A stretch of 5,317 bases of DNA from Deltaproteobacteria bacterium (GCA_030667105.1 DAOUWN010000180.1:1-5317), one strand, 5' to 3'; positions 1 through 5,317 are shown, numbered from the stretch's first letter. The notes: generated by a model not told the origin, from the sequence alone. Numbers and translations: made by a program.

Positions 1-321
1 ACGACTACAGCCTCACCCTTGACGCCTGGCATCTGCAGCACCCTCGGCTTTTGCAACGTTAGGGTCTACTCTGACGTTGCCATGGCTTCAAGTATCAGGG
101 TTCCGTCATTCTCTAAGGTAGTCCTGTGAAATCATAGAGATTCTTGCCAGATCGATTTTTGGCAAATTCGAAATGCGAAGCACGTGCTGTTCTCAAGGCG
201 TCAGCCGCAAATCCGAAACCTGTCTGCCGACAGGCAGGCAAATCCGAATGACCAAAACAGGAACCTCTTCTTGAGAATAGAAGATAACCGGGATAAGGCT
301 TTGTGTCAATTCAAGAGCGTT
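1..321. other. Region beyond the operon with no supportable gene
   Basis: I find no recognisable protein or RNA gene here. A plus-strand frame is open from the left edge to a TGA at 127-129 (43 codons counting the stop, with no start visible) but resembles nothing I know. The minus strand of the same stretch is interrupted by stops. Small structures are present: an inverted TTGCCA/TGGCAA pair (144-149, 160-165), the palindrome AGCACGTGCT (179-188), and the AAATCCGAA-type repeats. The stretch 184-321 is open in two frames, but these run into the insertion and have no family resemblance. Confidence 0.5.
207..248. repeat. Direct repeats flanking a short palindrome
   Basis: GCAAATCCGAA occurs at 207-217 and 238-248. 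Between them, CTGTCTG CCGA CAGGCAG (220-237) can fold into a 7-base stem with one wobble pair and a 4-base loop. It is a typical small intergenic repeat unit; its function is unknown. Confidence 0.6.
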
Positions 322-338
322 GTAGGTCAGGTTGCGAG
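322..338 (+). repeat. Left 17-base inverted repeat arm
   Basis: GTAGGTCAGGTTGCGAG; it is the exact reverse complement of 541-557. The bases outside the two arms agree only for the possible 3-base GTT duplication. Confidence 0.85.
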
Positions 339-477
339 CTCTCCGCCGATTCGGCCGTCGCAGCCGCTCTTGCGAAGTTGGCAGGCTACGGCCCGCAGGC
401 GGACCAGCCGGTTCAGCCGTCGCAGCCGCGCACCGTCGCCATAGCGGCTTTGGCGTGTCCACGACTTTGGCGAAGTC

Positions 478-516
478 GGCAGCTACCTGACAATACCGGT
501 GTCGTAGCTTGCTGCC
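478..516 (-). terminator. Hairpin just downstream of the atpG stop (possible operon 3' end)
   Basis: Starting 4 bases after the atpG TGA, the minus strand can fold with AGCTAC (509-504) pairing with GTAGCT (486-481). An inner GACA/TGTC stem extends it, and GGC/GCC can pair outside. There is no following T-run, so it is not a classical intrinsic terminator. It may be a transcript-end stabiliser, a Rho-dependent end, or just internal structure of the insertion. Confidence 0.3.
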
Positions 517-519
517 CTC

Positions 520-1443
520 TCAGTCGGGTAACTCGCTTCTCTCGCAACCTGACCTACGTTCTGTCTGTGCGACGGCCTCAAAGCCTGCCACAAGGTCGAA
601 GAGCTCTTCGTCGATAGCGCCCTGTCGTTGTTGGTGAAATTGAGCGTTGAGCTCTTCCAAGCGATCTTCTATATTTTTTTCAGCCACCTGCATCGAGGCG
701 AGCCGGCTGGCGTTTTCGCTGGCCAGTGACTCTGCAAAGGCACGGTAGAGGGACACAAAAAGATATTCTTGAATCAGTGATGAAAAAAGCCGGCTCCAAT
801 CCATGGTAAAGAATGGAAGCGCCCGCGAGGGCCACGGTTTGTGTTCCAGGTCTTGAAACCACTGGAGGTCCACCGGGAGAAGATAGAGGGTGCGAGGGCG
901 ATAGGAGGCGCCCGAGAGCGGCGTGTTATGAAAAAGGACGACTTGGTCGATTCCCTCATTTGAGCGCCACGCCTCTATCTTGAGCGCCACGTCCTGCACA
1001 ACAGGCGTAATGGCAGCCACGGAGCCCGGCAGAGGAATGTAATCTTGAACCGGATGCCCAGCCTCTTCAAGCCGTGCGGAAACCCTCATGCCCACGGCCA
1101 GGAGTTTGCGGTTTTCTCGCGTGACATGGAGTCTATCCATTTCAGTAGCCGCATGCTGCGCAATCACTCCGTTAAATTGGCCCACCATGCCCTGGTCCGA
1201 ACCAAAGACAACGGCGCCAAGGCGCTCGTTCAGCGCGGGTTGCGCCATGGTGAGCCCCGGGGGTTTATGTTGTAGAATGATCTGAAAACCCATCTCGACT
1301 GTTCGGTTGTATCCGGCAAGGGATTCTACGGCCTTCTCGTACTGCCGGATGCTCACAGCAGCAAGCGCCTTCATTGTCTTTACGACAGAGTGCAGATCCT
1401 GGGCGCTTTTAATTTTGCGTTTTAGGGATTCAAGTGTCTGCAT
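520..1443 (-). CDS. atpG: ATPase subunit gamma (N-type, central stalk)
   Basis: Gamma is the rotating central stalk, coupling c-ring rotation to the alpha-beta head. The 307-residue product begins with the expected helix (LKRKIKSAQDLHSVVKTMKALAAVSIRQYE, shown here as residues 7-36 in part), has a middle domain with VVFGSDQGMVGQFN (78-91), and ends with the second stalk helix (about 240-291; EELFDLVAGFEAV). These match the conserved ends and central domain of the family, in the N-type flavour. ATG at 1443 is the start; its ribosome site is weak (GAAAG 3 bases upstream), unlike the other genes here. It lies 158 bases after atpA, across a repeat element. The last 12 residues (296-307, RRSGCERSELPD) come from the terminal repeat of the putative insertion at 322-557 and are probably not native. 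Confidence 0.94.
   Translation of the reverse strand: MQTLESLKRKIKSAQDLHSVVKTMKALAAVSIRQYEKAVESLAGYNRTVEMGFQIILQHKPPGLTMAQPALNERLGAVVFGSDQGMVGQFNGVIAQHAATEMDRLHVTRENRKLLAVGMRVSARLEEAGHPVQDYIPLPGSVAAITPVVQDVALKIEAWRSNEGIDQVVLFHNTPLSGASYRPRTLYLLPVDLQWFQDLEHKPWPSRALPFFTMDWSRLFSSLIQEYLFVSLYRAFAESLASENASRLASMQVAEKNIEDRLEELNAQFHQQRQGAIDEELFDLVAGFEAVAQTERRSGCERSELPD
541..557 (-). repeat. Right 17-base inverted repeat arm, inside the atpG 3' end
   Basis: CTCGCAACCTGACCTAC; it is the exact reverse complement of 322-338. On the minus strand it is read as part of the gamma tail (about RRSGCE), a sequence unlike any family C-terminus. Confidence 0.85.
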
Positions 1444-1601
1444 GGTCTTTCAAGACAAGTGAGCTGAAATGCCTAAAATGCCTAGAATGCCAAAAATGCC
1501 TAAAAGTTTTGGCTAGTTAAGTCCTTATAGCTACATCCTCGGCGGTGTTCCGCAACAAAGTCTCCCCAATCCCATCAATAATTTTAGGCATTTTTGGCGC
1601 T
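1444..1601 (-). other. Spacer between atpA and atpG
   Basis: This 158-base spacer contrasts with the overlaps and 3-11 base gaps elsewhere in the operon. It is mostly the inverted-repeat element. I saw no well-spaced minus-strand promoter; TATAAG near 1530-1525 lacks a partner box at 16-18 bases. The atpG ribosome site at its end is weak, so gamma may be expressed differently from the rest. Confidence 0.6.
1467..1502 (+). repeat. Four tandem copies of a 9-base unit (AAATGCCTA)
   Basis: Successive units read AAATGCCTA, AAATGCCTA, GAATGCCAA and AAATGCCTA, at 1467, 1476, 1485 and 1494. The other arm of the inverted repeat (1582-1621) carries the same unit in reverse orientation with more decay. 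Confidence 0.85.
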
Positions 1602-1621
1602 TTAGCTCATTTTAGGCATTT
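1467..1621. repeat. Imperfect inverted repeat element between atpA and atpG
   Basis: Arms at 1467-1505 and 1582-1621 are inverted copies of each other, with about 35 of 40 positions identical when aligned with one gap. The outer and inner 14 bases of each arm match perfectly. They enclose about 76 bases with no reading frame. A transcript of the operon could fold here into a long hairpin between atpA and atpG. The right arm contains the last five codons and stop of atpA. It may be a MITE-like or REP-like intergenic repeat, or an mRNA processing or attenuation structure. Confidence 0.7.
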
Positions 1622-3140
1622 TTCTATTTTCTATGGCTTCCCGTGCCGTGTTCAGAAGGGCGCTGCGGTCCTCATCATTGAGTTTATCCCCGGATTGAAT
1701 GCGTGTGCAAAGATCCGGCAGTTTTTCAGTAACTGTTTTGCGTATGAGCTGCTCTGCTCCAGCGATCTCGTCCGGTGGAAGGTCGTCGAAGAGACCTTCC
1801 GCTACAACGAGAAGAACCGCAATCTGTTCGGGAACCGACATGGGTTCATATTGGGACTGTTTGAGGATTTCCCGGACGCGGCGGCCATGCCTCAGTGTTT
1901 TGCGCGTTGCCTCATCGAGGCGTGTGCCAAAACGTGAAAATGTCTCGAGTTCTTCGAACTGGGAGTACGAAAGGCGCAAATCGCCGGCAACCGCGCGATA
2001 TGCGGGAAGCTGTGTTTTCCCACCCACCCGCGATACTGATTTCCCGACATCCACGGCAGGAAGCACCCCTTTTTGAAACAGGTCCGGGGCAAGATAGATC
2101 TGACCGTCAGTGATGGAGATGATATTCGTTGGAATGTATGCAGAGATATTTTGAGCCTCTGTCTCCACAATCGGCATAGCGCTCAAAGAACCACCCCCGT
2201 GCTCGTCCCGGAGATGGGTGGCTCGTTCAAGCAGTCGGGAATGAATAAAGAATATGTCGCCCGGAAAAGCCTCCCTGCCCGGAGGTCTGCGCAGCAGAAG
2301 TGAGAGTTCCCGATAGGCCTGGGCATGGCGCGTCAGATCGTCATATACGATCAACACGTCCCGTCCCTGTTCCATGAAGTATTCTGCCATGGTGGTTGCC
2401 GCATAGGGTGCAATGAACTTCAATCCAGGGGGATTGTCCCCTTCAGCTACTACGACAATAGAGTAGGCCATGGCGCCGTATTTGCGGAGGTCGTCGATGA
2501 GCTTGGCCACAGACGAACTCCGCTGTCCGATGGCACAGTAGACACACAGCACGTCTTTATTACGCTGGTTGATGATTGTATCCAGTGCGATGGCGGTCTT
2601 GCCGGTCTGCCGGTCCCCAAGGATAAGTTCTCTCTGGCCCCGACCAATGGGGATCAAGGCGTCCACTACCTTGAGCCCTGTCTGAAGCGGTACGGTGACA
2701 GGGGCGCGATCCATAATTGCAGGAGCTTGCCGTTCCACAGGACGTCGTTCTGACGCGCGGACCGCACCAAGATTGTCCATGGGGCGACCCATTGCGTCCA
2801 CAAAGCGGCCAATCAAGGCATCACCCACCGGCACGTCCTGAACTCGCCCGGTTCGTTGTACTTCAGAGCCGGCCTTAAGCATCCGGCTCTCGCCCAGCAG
2901 CACCACGCCTACTTCCGTGGGATCGATGTTAAAGACCATTCCCAGTATGTCTCCGGGAAAGCGGACGAGTTCTTCCGATCTCACCCCGGGCAATCCTTCC
3001 ACACGTGCGATCCCCTGGCCGACGTAATTCACCGTACCGACGTCTTGGCCCTTCAGCTCAGCCCTGTGGCTTTCCAAGACGCCGTCAAAAGCAGTGAAAG
3101 TATCATCCAGAAAGGATTTTAGCAGGCTATTTGTTTTCAA
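1602..3140 (-). CDS. atpA: ATPase subunit alpha (N-type, F1 head)
   Basis: Alpha alternates with beta in the catalytic head and binds nucleotide without fast hydrolysis. The 512-residue protein has full family length. Visible motifs are the N-terminal beta barrel (about 30-98; [18 protein letters not shown]), the Walker A loop GDRQTGKT (175-182), the Walker B strand DVLIVYDD (261-268), [21 protein letters not shown] (286-306), and the arginine finger Arg371 in SVSRVGG (equivalent to E. coli Arg376). All key residues are intact. The start is TTG at 3140, 3 bases after the atpF stop, with AAGGA 7 bases upstream; no in-frame ATG occurs before residue 68. The last five codons and the stop (residues 508-512, MPKMS) lie inside an inverted-repeat arm, so the native C-terminus may have been altered slightly. 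Confidence 0.97.
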   Translation of the reverse strand: MKTNSLLKSFLDDTFTAFDGVLESHRAELKGQDVGTVNYVGQGIARVEGLPGVRSEELVRFPGDILGMVFNIDPTEVGVVLLGESRMLKAGSEVQRTGRVQDVPVGDALIGRFVDAMGRPMDNLGAVRASERRPVERQAPAIMDRAPVTVPLQTGLKVVDALIPIGRGQRELILGDRQTGKTAIALDTIINQRNKDVLCVYCAIGQRSSSVAKLIDDLRKYGAMAYSIVVVAEGDNPPGLKFIAPYAATTMAEYFMEQGRDVLIVYDDLTRHAQAYRELSLLLRRPPGREAFPGDIFFIHSRLLERATHLRDEHGGGSLSAMPIVETEAQNISAYIPTNIISITDGQIYLAPDLFQKGVLPAVDVGKSVSRVGGKTQLPAYRAVAGDLRLSYSQFEELETFSRFGTRLDEATRKTLRHGRRVREILKQSQYEPMSVPEQIAVLLVVAEGLFDDLPPDEIAGAEQLIRKTVTEKLPDLCTRIQSGDKLNDEDRSALLNTAREAIENRKMPKMS

Positions 3141-3143
3141 CTC

Positions 3144-3911
3144 TCAGTCCTTTTGTCCCCCCTCAAGGGCTCCGGCCAGCCCCTCTTCCAGTGCCCCCAA
3201 ATAGTCTTCCAGGCTCCACGCAATCTTGCGTCCAAGGACCTTCAATTCAATGCCGCAGATAACGTCCGATGAAATCTCCAAGTGCAAATCAACGGGGTCT
3301 GATACCTGTTCCTGCAACACTTCCACGATTTTTCCGGCCATTTCCCGGGGGATCTCAAAAGCGCTTCGCAGGTTGATTCTTCCTCCTGATTTTCGAAACG
3401 ATTCCTTGATCGCTTCCAGTTCTTCCTTATCCAGATTTCGGAGGCGTTCGATGAATACGTGGATGATATGGCGCTCCAGATCAATGTTTGCCAGGTCCTT
3501 TAGGGCCTGCCGGGCAATTGCGCACGTTTGCCGGCCTGCGCGTTGCCGCAAGTCCTGCAAGAATGCTTCTTTTTCCCGCTCGATCGCCTCGTACCACTTG
3601 TCCCGAACGGCATCAACATGGTTTCGGGCCTCGTTCATGAGCTCTTTTCGGCGAGCCTCCACTTCTTCTTTGATTTCAGAGAGCAACGCTTCACGCCGTT
3701 TTTCAAGGTCCCTGTTCTTCCCCTGATAGAGCGCTACCTCCTGCTCAGCATCAGCTTTTTCTTGCTGGGCTTCTTGCAAACGCAGAGCGATCCTTTTCTC
3801 TCGTTCGTCCATGGCCTTGATAATGGGACCGTAGAGAAAACGCTTGAGCAGGTAAACGAGGACCAGAAAATTGATGACCTGGGCGGTTACCGTGAACCAA
3901 TCAATGAGCAC
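3144..3911 (-). CDS. atpF: ATPase subunit b with delta-like C-terminal region
   Basis: This is the peripheral stalk that holds the catalytic head still relative to subunit a. The 255-residue product is much longer than a typical b subunit (about 156 in E. coli). It starts with one membrane helix (about 6-27; LIDWFTVTAQVINFLVLVYL), then a long charged coiled coil (about 35-140; MDEREKRIALRLQEAQQEKA and onward). The last part (about 183-245) contains SAFEIPREM and SSDVICGIELKVLG...IAWSLEDYL. This resembles the end of the delta/OSCP subunit (its 'G-G-I...D-x-S...L' region). No separate atpH exists between this gene and atpA, as expected for N-ATPases. The start is GTG at 3911, 3 bases after the atpE stop, with GGAGGA inside the end of atpE. 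The delta-like part is my reading of a weak similarity. Confidence 0.93.
   Translation of the reverse strand: MLIDWFTVTAQVINFLVLVYLLKRFLYGPIIKAMDEREKRIALRLQEAQQEKADAEQEVALYQGKNRDLEKRREALLSEIKEEVEARRKELMNEARNHVDAVRDKWYEAIEREKEAFLQDLRQRAGRQTCAIARQALKDLANIDLERHIIHVFIERLRNLDKEELEAIKESFRKSGGRINLRSAFEIPREMAGKIVEVLQEQVSDPVDLHLEISSDVICGIELKVLGRKIAWSLEDYLGALEEGLAGALEGGQKD
3148..3154 (-). promoter_or_regulatory. Ribosome binding site deciding the atpA TTG start
   Basis: AAAAGGA lies in the last codons of atpF, 7 bases before the TTG at 3140. No ATG occurs nearby in frame, so this site supports the rare TTG start. Confidence 0.75.
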
Positions 3912-3914
3912 GGA

Positions 3915-4193
3915 TTATCCTCCAGCCTTAGATACCACATGTTCCCAGAAGGGATTGGCAAAAATCAGAATCATGGCCACTACAAAACAGTAAATGGCCG
4001 TTGATTCCACCATGGCCAAACCCACAAAGAGAGTCCGCGTAATGGTATTGGCTTCATCGGGCTGCTGAGCAATGGAGCTTAACGCCTGGGCCAATGCCCG
4101 CCCTTCTCCCAGGGCGGGACCGATCGAACCTATGGCAATCGTCAGCCCCGAAGCAATAATTGATATCGTCCCAATAAGACCTATGTTATCCAT
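3915..4193 (-). CDS. atpE: ATPase subunit c (N-type rotor ring)
   Basis: Subunit c oligomerises into the rotor ring that carries ions across the membrane. The 92-residue protein is the usual two-helix hairpin: helix 1 about 4-40 with the glycine-rich stretch GSIGPALGEG, a polar loop AQQPDEAN (42-49), and helix 2 about 52-82 ending LIFANPFW. The ion carboxylate is Glu63 in MVESTAIY, followed by Ser64, Thr65 and Tyr68, the ligand set of Na+-binding rings such as Ilyobacter tartaricus. Helix 1 has Glu30 where that protein has Gln32, giving two carboxylates. The loop has Gln-Gln-Pro rather than the common Arg-Gln-Pro. ATG at 4193 is preceded by AAGGAG with 9 bases spacing. An upstream in-frame start (4265) would overlap atpB by 80 bases and add a charged extension, so I rejected it. 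Confidence 0.96.
   Translation of the reverse strand: MDNIGLIGTISIIASGLTIAIGSIGPALGEGRALAQALSSIAQQPDEANTITRTLFVGLAMVESTAIYCFVVAMILIFANPFWEHVVSKAGG
3918..3923 (-). promoter_or_regulatory. Ribosome binding site deciding the atpF GTG start
   Basis: GGAGGA is formed by the last two glycine codons of atpE, so its GGAGG core leaves 7 bases before the GTG at 3911. Its strength supports the non-ATG start and couples b to c translation. Confidence 0.8.
4097..4118 (-). other. GC-rich hairpin inside atpE coding sequence
   Basis: CCCGCCCT (4097-4104) and AGGGCGGG (4111-4118) form a perfect 8-base stem with a 6-base loop. It covers codons of the helix 1 motif PALGEGR around Glu30. It may be a by-product of GC-rich codon choice for a conserved motif. 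Confidence 0.5.
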
Positions 4194-4902
4194 TTGTCCA
4201 AGCTCCTTTCTTAACTTGCTGGTTGGGTTGTCCTTCCTGTCGTTGCGTACGAGTTGCGGCAGCAATATACACCATAGCCAGGATGGCGAAAATATATGCC
4301 TGAATCAATCCGGTTAAGAGTCCCAGAGCCTGCATGACGATGGGAAAGATAAGAGGTGTAATTGCAAGCAGGATGGCAACGATCATTGTGCCGCTCATGA
4401 CGTTTCCAAAGAGTCGAACGGCCAGTGCGAGGGTGCGTGACAACTCTCCCATGATATTGAAAGGCAACATAAAAACCGAAGGTCTGACGTATTGTGCGAA
4501 GTAGGAAAAACCCTTTTGTGAAATGCCATACACGGGAACGGCCACAAACACACACGCAGCAAGCGCTGCTGTGGTTGAAAGAGAGCCGGTAGGCGGCTCA
4601 TAGCCGGGAACGATGCTCAGAAGGTTTGAGACCGCAACAAACAAAAAGAGCGTGCCTACAAAAGGCAGGTATCGCCCCGAATCCTGGCCACTGATCTCGC
4701 GGATTTCATCTCTTATGCCCGTTACCAGGACCTCAAGGAGGTTTTGCCATCTAGAGAGCCTGGTTTCTGCCGATAGCCTTCGAGTTACCAGCCAGGAGCC
4801 AAGAACCATGAGCGCCATCACGCACCACGTAAACACGATAGTTGCATTCAGGGAAACGGGTCCCCACTGAAAAAAAACTATGGCATCAGGACTTATACGC
4901 AT
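4186..4902 (-). CDS. atpB: ATPase subunit a (N-type, membrane ion channel)
   Basis: Subunit a forms the ion half-channels of the membrane sector and lies against the c-ring. The 238-residue protein is strongly hydrophobic, with about five to six membrane segments. The essential arginine is Arg163 in the motif AVRLFGN (equivalent to E. coli Arg210). The later helix carries GLIQAYIFAILAMVY, with Gln201 at the place of E. coli Gln252. The C-terminal tail is hydrophilic and rich in Gln and Lys. I chose ATG at 4902 over the GTG at 4917 that overlaps the atpR stop, because GAGGAG sits 7 bases before the ATG. The gap from atpR is then 11 bases. The 3' end overlaps the atpE start by 8 bases (ATGGATAA), implying translational coupling. 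All key residues are present, so the subunit should be functional. Confidence 0.95.
   Translation of the reverse strand: MRISPDAIVFFQWGPVSLNATIVFTWCVMALMVLGSWLVTRRLSAETRLSRWQNLLEVLVTGIRDEIREISGQDSGRYLPFVGTLFLFVAVSNLLSIVPGYEPPTGSLSTTAALAACVFVAVPVYGISQKGFSYFAQYVRPSVFMLPFNIMGELSRTLALAVRLFGNVMSGTMIVAILLAITPLIFPIVMQALGLLTGLIQAYIFAILAMVYIAAATRTQRQEGQPNQQVKKGAWTNG
4203..4208 (-). promoter_or_regulatory. Ribosome binding site of atpE, inside the atpB 3' end
   Basis: AAGGAG is 9 bases before ATG 4193 and lies within the last codons of atpB, so c-subunit initiation depends on a region being read by atpB ribosomes. Confidence 0.8.
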
Positions 4903-4909
4903 AGTTTTA

Positions 4910-4915
4910 CTCCTC
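4910..4915 (-). promoter_or_regulatory. Ribosome binding site deciding the atpB ATG start
   Basis: GAGGAG overlaps the atpR stop codon and sits 7 bases before ATG 4902. It favours that start over the GTG at 4917, which lacks a good site. Confidence 0.8.
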
Positions 4916-5201
4916 ACTTTGAGCTTTTCATTCCCTCAGGTCCCAAGAGACGCACAAGGATGACTCGTGCGCCCAGAAAACCCAATAGGCAAGCCAACAG
5001 TCGTTGCCAGTGACCATCCATAACTAAGTAAAACCCGGACAGAACTACCCCCAAACGTGCAAAGAAACTCAACAGGCTCAAGAGGGCAGGGCGTTGCGCC
5101 GTGGGGAGACGCCGGACCGTTAACCAGAGGCCACCGAAGTAAAAAACCCCTAGTCCAATGCCCGCAGCAAGAGCCAGTATGAGGGGCAAAGGATTAGACA
5201 C
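4914..5201 (-). CDS. atpR: N-ATPase membrane subunit AtpR
   Basis: AtpR is a small integral membrane protein peculiar to N-type ATPase operons, encoded between atpQ and atpB. The product is 95 residues with three predicted membrane segments (about 5-25, 40-60 and 66-85). Seen directly are an Arg in the middle of segment 2 (SFFARLGVV, Arg49) and another in segment 3 (GFLGARVIL, Arg79). Membrane-buried arginines are typical of this family and have been proposed to face the c-subunit carboxylates. I chose the GTG start at 5201 because AGGGG lies 7 bases upstream and the start overlaps the atpQ stop (GTGTCTAA). A TTG at 5228 would add nine very basic residues before the first helix and has no good ribosome site. 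An assembly role for the c-ring is plausible but is inference. Confidence 0.9.
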   Translation of the reverse strand: MSNPLPLILALAAGIGLGVFYFGGLWLTVRRLPTAQRPALLSLLSFFARLGVVLSGFYLVMDGHWQRLLACLLGFLGARVILVRLLGPEGMKSSK

Positions 5202-5316
5202 GCTCCTGCCCCTCTTTTTCCGCTCCAATCATCTTTCGCTCACGCATAACCCAGAACCAGGCATTCAAGCAACCAAGGATGATACCGATGACAAGTAGCA
5301 TGAGGGTCCAGGAATA
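5194..5316 (-). CDS. atpQ: N-ATPase accessory membrane protein AtpQ (3' end only)
   Basis: This is the C-terminal 40 residues of a gene that enters from the right edge; its start lies outside the window. The visible part is one hydrophobic segment (about residues 3-24 of the fragment, with the motif GIILGCLNAWFWV) followed by a short charged tail (RERKMIGAEKEGQERV) and a TAA stop. AtpQ is a small two-helix membrane protein, distantly like AtpI of standard F-type operons, and is found in N-ATPase operons just before atpR. The fragment fits the second helix of that family. Position supports the call more than sequence does, because so little is visible: the next gene is a good atpR, and the atpQ stop overlaps the atpR GTG start. 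Its role is not firmly known; assembly or ion supply to the membrane sector has been considered. Confidence 0.8.
   Translation of the reverse strand, partial: YSWTLMLLVIGIILGCLNAWFWVMRERKMIGAEKEGQERV
5209..5213 (-). promoter_or_regulatory. Ribosome binding site deciding the atpR GTG start
   Basis: AGGGG, within the end of atpQ, is 7 bases before GTG 5201. A second purine run (AGGAG) lies only one base from the GTG and is too close to act. Confidence 0.65.
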
Positions 5317-5317
5317 G

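Larger units (their letters stand above)
322..557. mobile_element. Putative MITE-like non-coding insertion with 17-base terminal inverted repeats
   Basis: A 236-base GC-rich segment is bounded by perfect inverted repeats: GTAGGTCAGGTTGCGAG at 322-338 and its reverse complement at 541-557. The trinucleotide GTT flanks it on both sides (319-321 and 558-560), a possible target duplication. The inside has no convincing reading frame but carries two degenerate copies of a module: GCCGTCGCAGCCGC at 354-367 and 416-429, and GCGAAGTTGGCAGGCTAC (372-389) versus GCGAAGTCGGCAGCTAC (470-486). No transposase is present, so if mobile it would move in trans. Its right end lies inside atpG and supplies that gene's last 12 codons and stop. 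It could instead be a chance or structural repeat. Confidence 0.45.

Noticed and set aside
144..165. TTGCCA/TGGCAA inverted pair as an intrinsic terminator
   Set aside because: The stem is only 6 bases with a 10-base loop and no T-run follows on either strand.
184..462. Open frames on both strands (86 and 89 codons)
   Set aside because: They are Arg/Pro/Ser-rich, lack a ribosome site and family resemblance, and run through palindromes and the insertion; most likely chance frames in GC-rich repeat DNA.
207..486. CRISPR array
   Set aside because: The repeats are few, short, unequal in length and irregularly spaced, with inverted as well as direct copies.
1525..1552. Possible internal promoter for atpG (TATAAG with an upstream TTGCGG)
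   Set aside because: The spacing is about 20 bases and the upstream box is poor; not enough to call a promoter.
2325..2753. Plus-strand frame (142 codons) opposite atpA
   Set aside because: It is antisense to the nucleotide-binding core of alpha, which is conserved in detail; it has no recognisable domain.
3226..3726. Long plus-strand frame (166 codons) opposite atpF
   Set aside because: Its Ser/Arg-rich composition is what the antisense of a charged coiled-coil gene gives; the minus frame has clear family motifs.
5202..5228. TTG start adding nine residues to AtpR
   Set aside because: The added MERKKRGRS stretch has no good ribosome site, whereas GTG 5201 has AGGGG at proper spacing and overlaps the atpQ stop.

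Overview
The window holds most of one operon, read entirely on the minus strand (right to left), that encodes an N-type rotary ATPase. This is the divergent family of F1Fo-like ATPases with the usual gene order atpD-C-Q-R-B-E-F-A-G. From the right edge leftward it shows the 3' end of atpQ (5194-5316), then atpR, atpB (subunit a), atpE (subunit c), atpF (subunit b with a delta-like C-terminus), atpA (alpha) and atpG (gamma). The beta (atpD) and epsilon (atpC) genes would be expected beyond the right edge. Gene identity rests on the order, the small atpQ/atpR membrane genes, the absence of a separate delta gene (atpH), and diagnostic motifs in each protein.

How it works together: alpha with the unseen beta forms the catalytic head, gamma is the central stalk, subunit b is the peripheral stalk, and a plus the c-ring form the ion path in the membrane. 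AtpQ and AtpR are small membrane proteins found only with this type, perhaps for assembly or ion handling. Subunit c carries the Glu-Ser-Thr...Tyr set in helix 2 plus a second carboxylate (Glu30) in helix 1. That matches a Na+-type or two-carboxylate ion site; the ion actually used cannot be settled from sequence. From atpQ to atpA the genes overlap or lie 3-11 bases apart. Each has a visible Shine-Dalgarno site and several use GTG or TTG starts, so they look translationally coupled. The operon is probably a second, accessory ATPase beside a standard F-type enzyme, but the window cannot show that.

Two non-coding insertions disturb the downstream end. Between atpA and atpG, an imperfect inverted repeat of about 39-40 bases built of a 9-base unit (AAATGCCTA) supplies the last five codons and stop of atpA and separates it from atpG by 158 bases. 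At the end of atpG, a 236-base segment bounded by perfect 17-base inverted repeats (322-557) seems to have replaced the last codons and stop of gamma. Removing it in silico with one copy of a 3-base flanking duplication restores an in-frame stop three codons after Glu295. Left of that (1-321) I find no supportable gene, only short repeats and palindromes.

Organism: a bacterium of moderate GC content. N-ATPase operons are scattered by lateral transfer, so they are poor taxonomic markers. The TGCCTAAAA-type and AAATCCGAA-type intergenic repeats remind me of Desulfobacterota (deltaproteobacterial) genomes, but this is an impression, not a demonstrated match.
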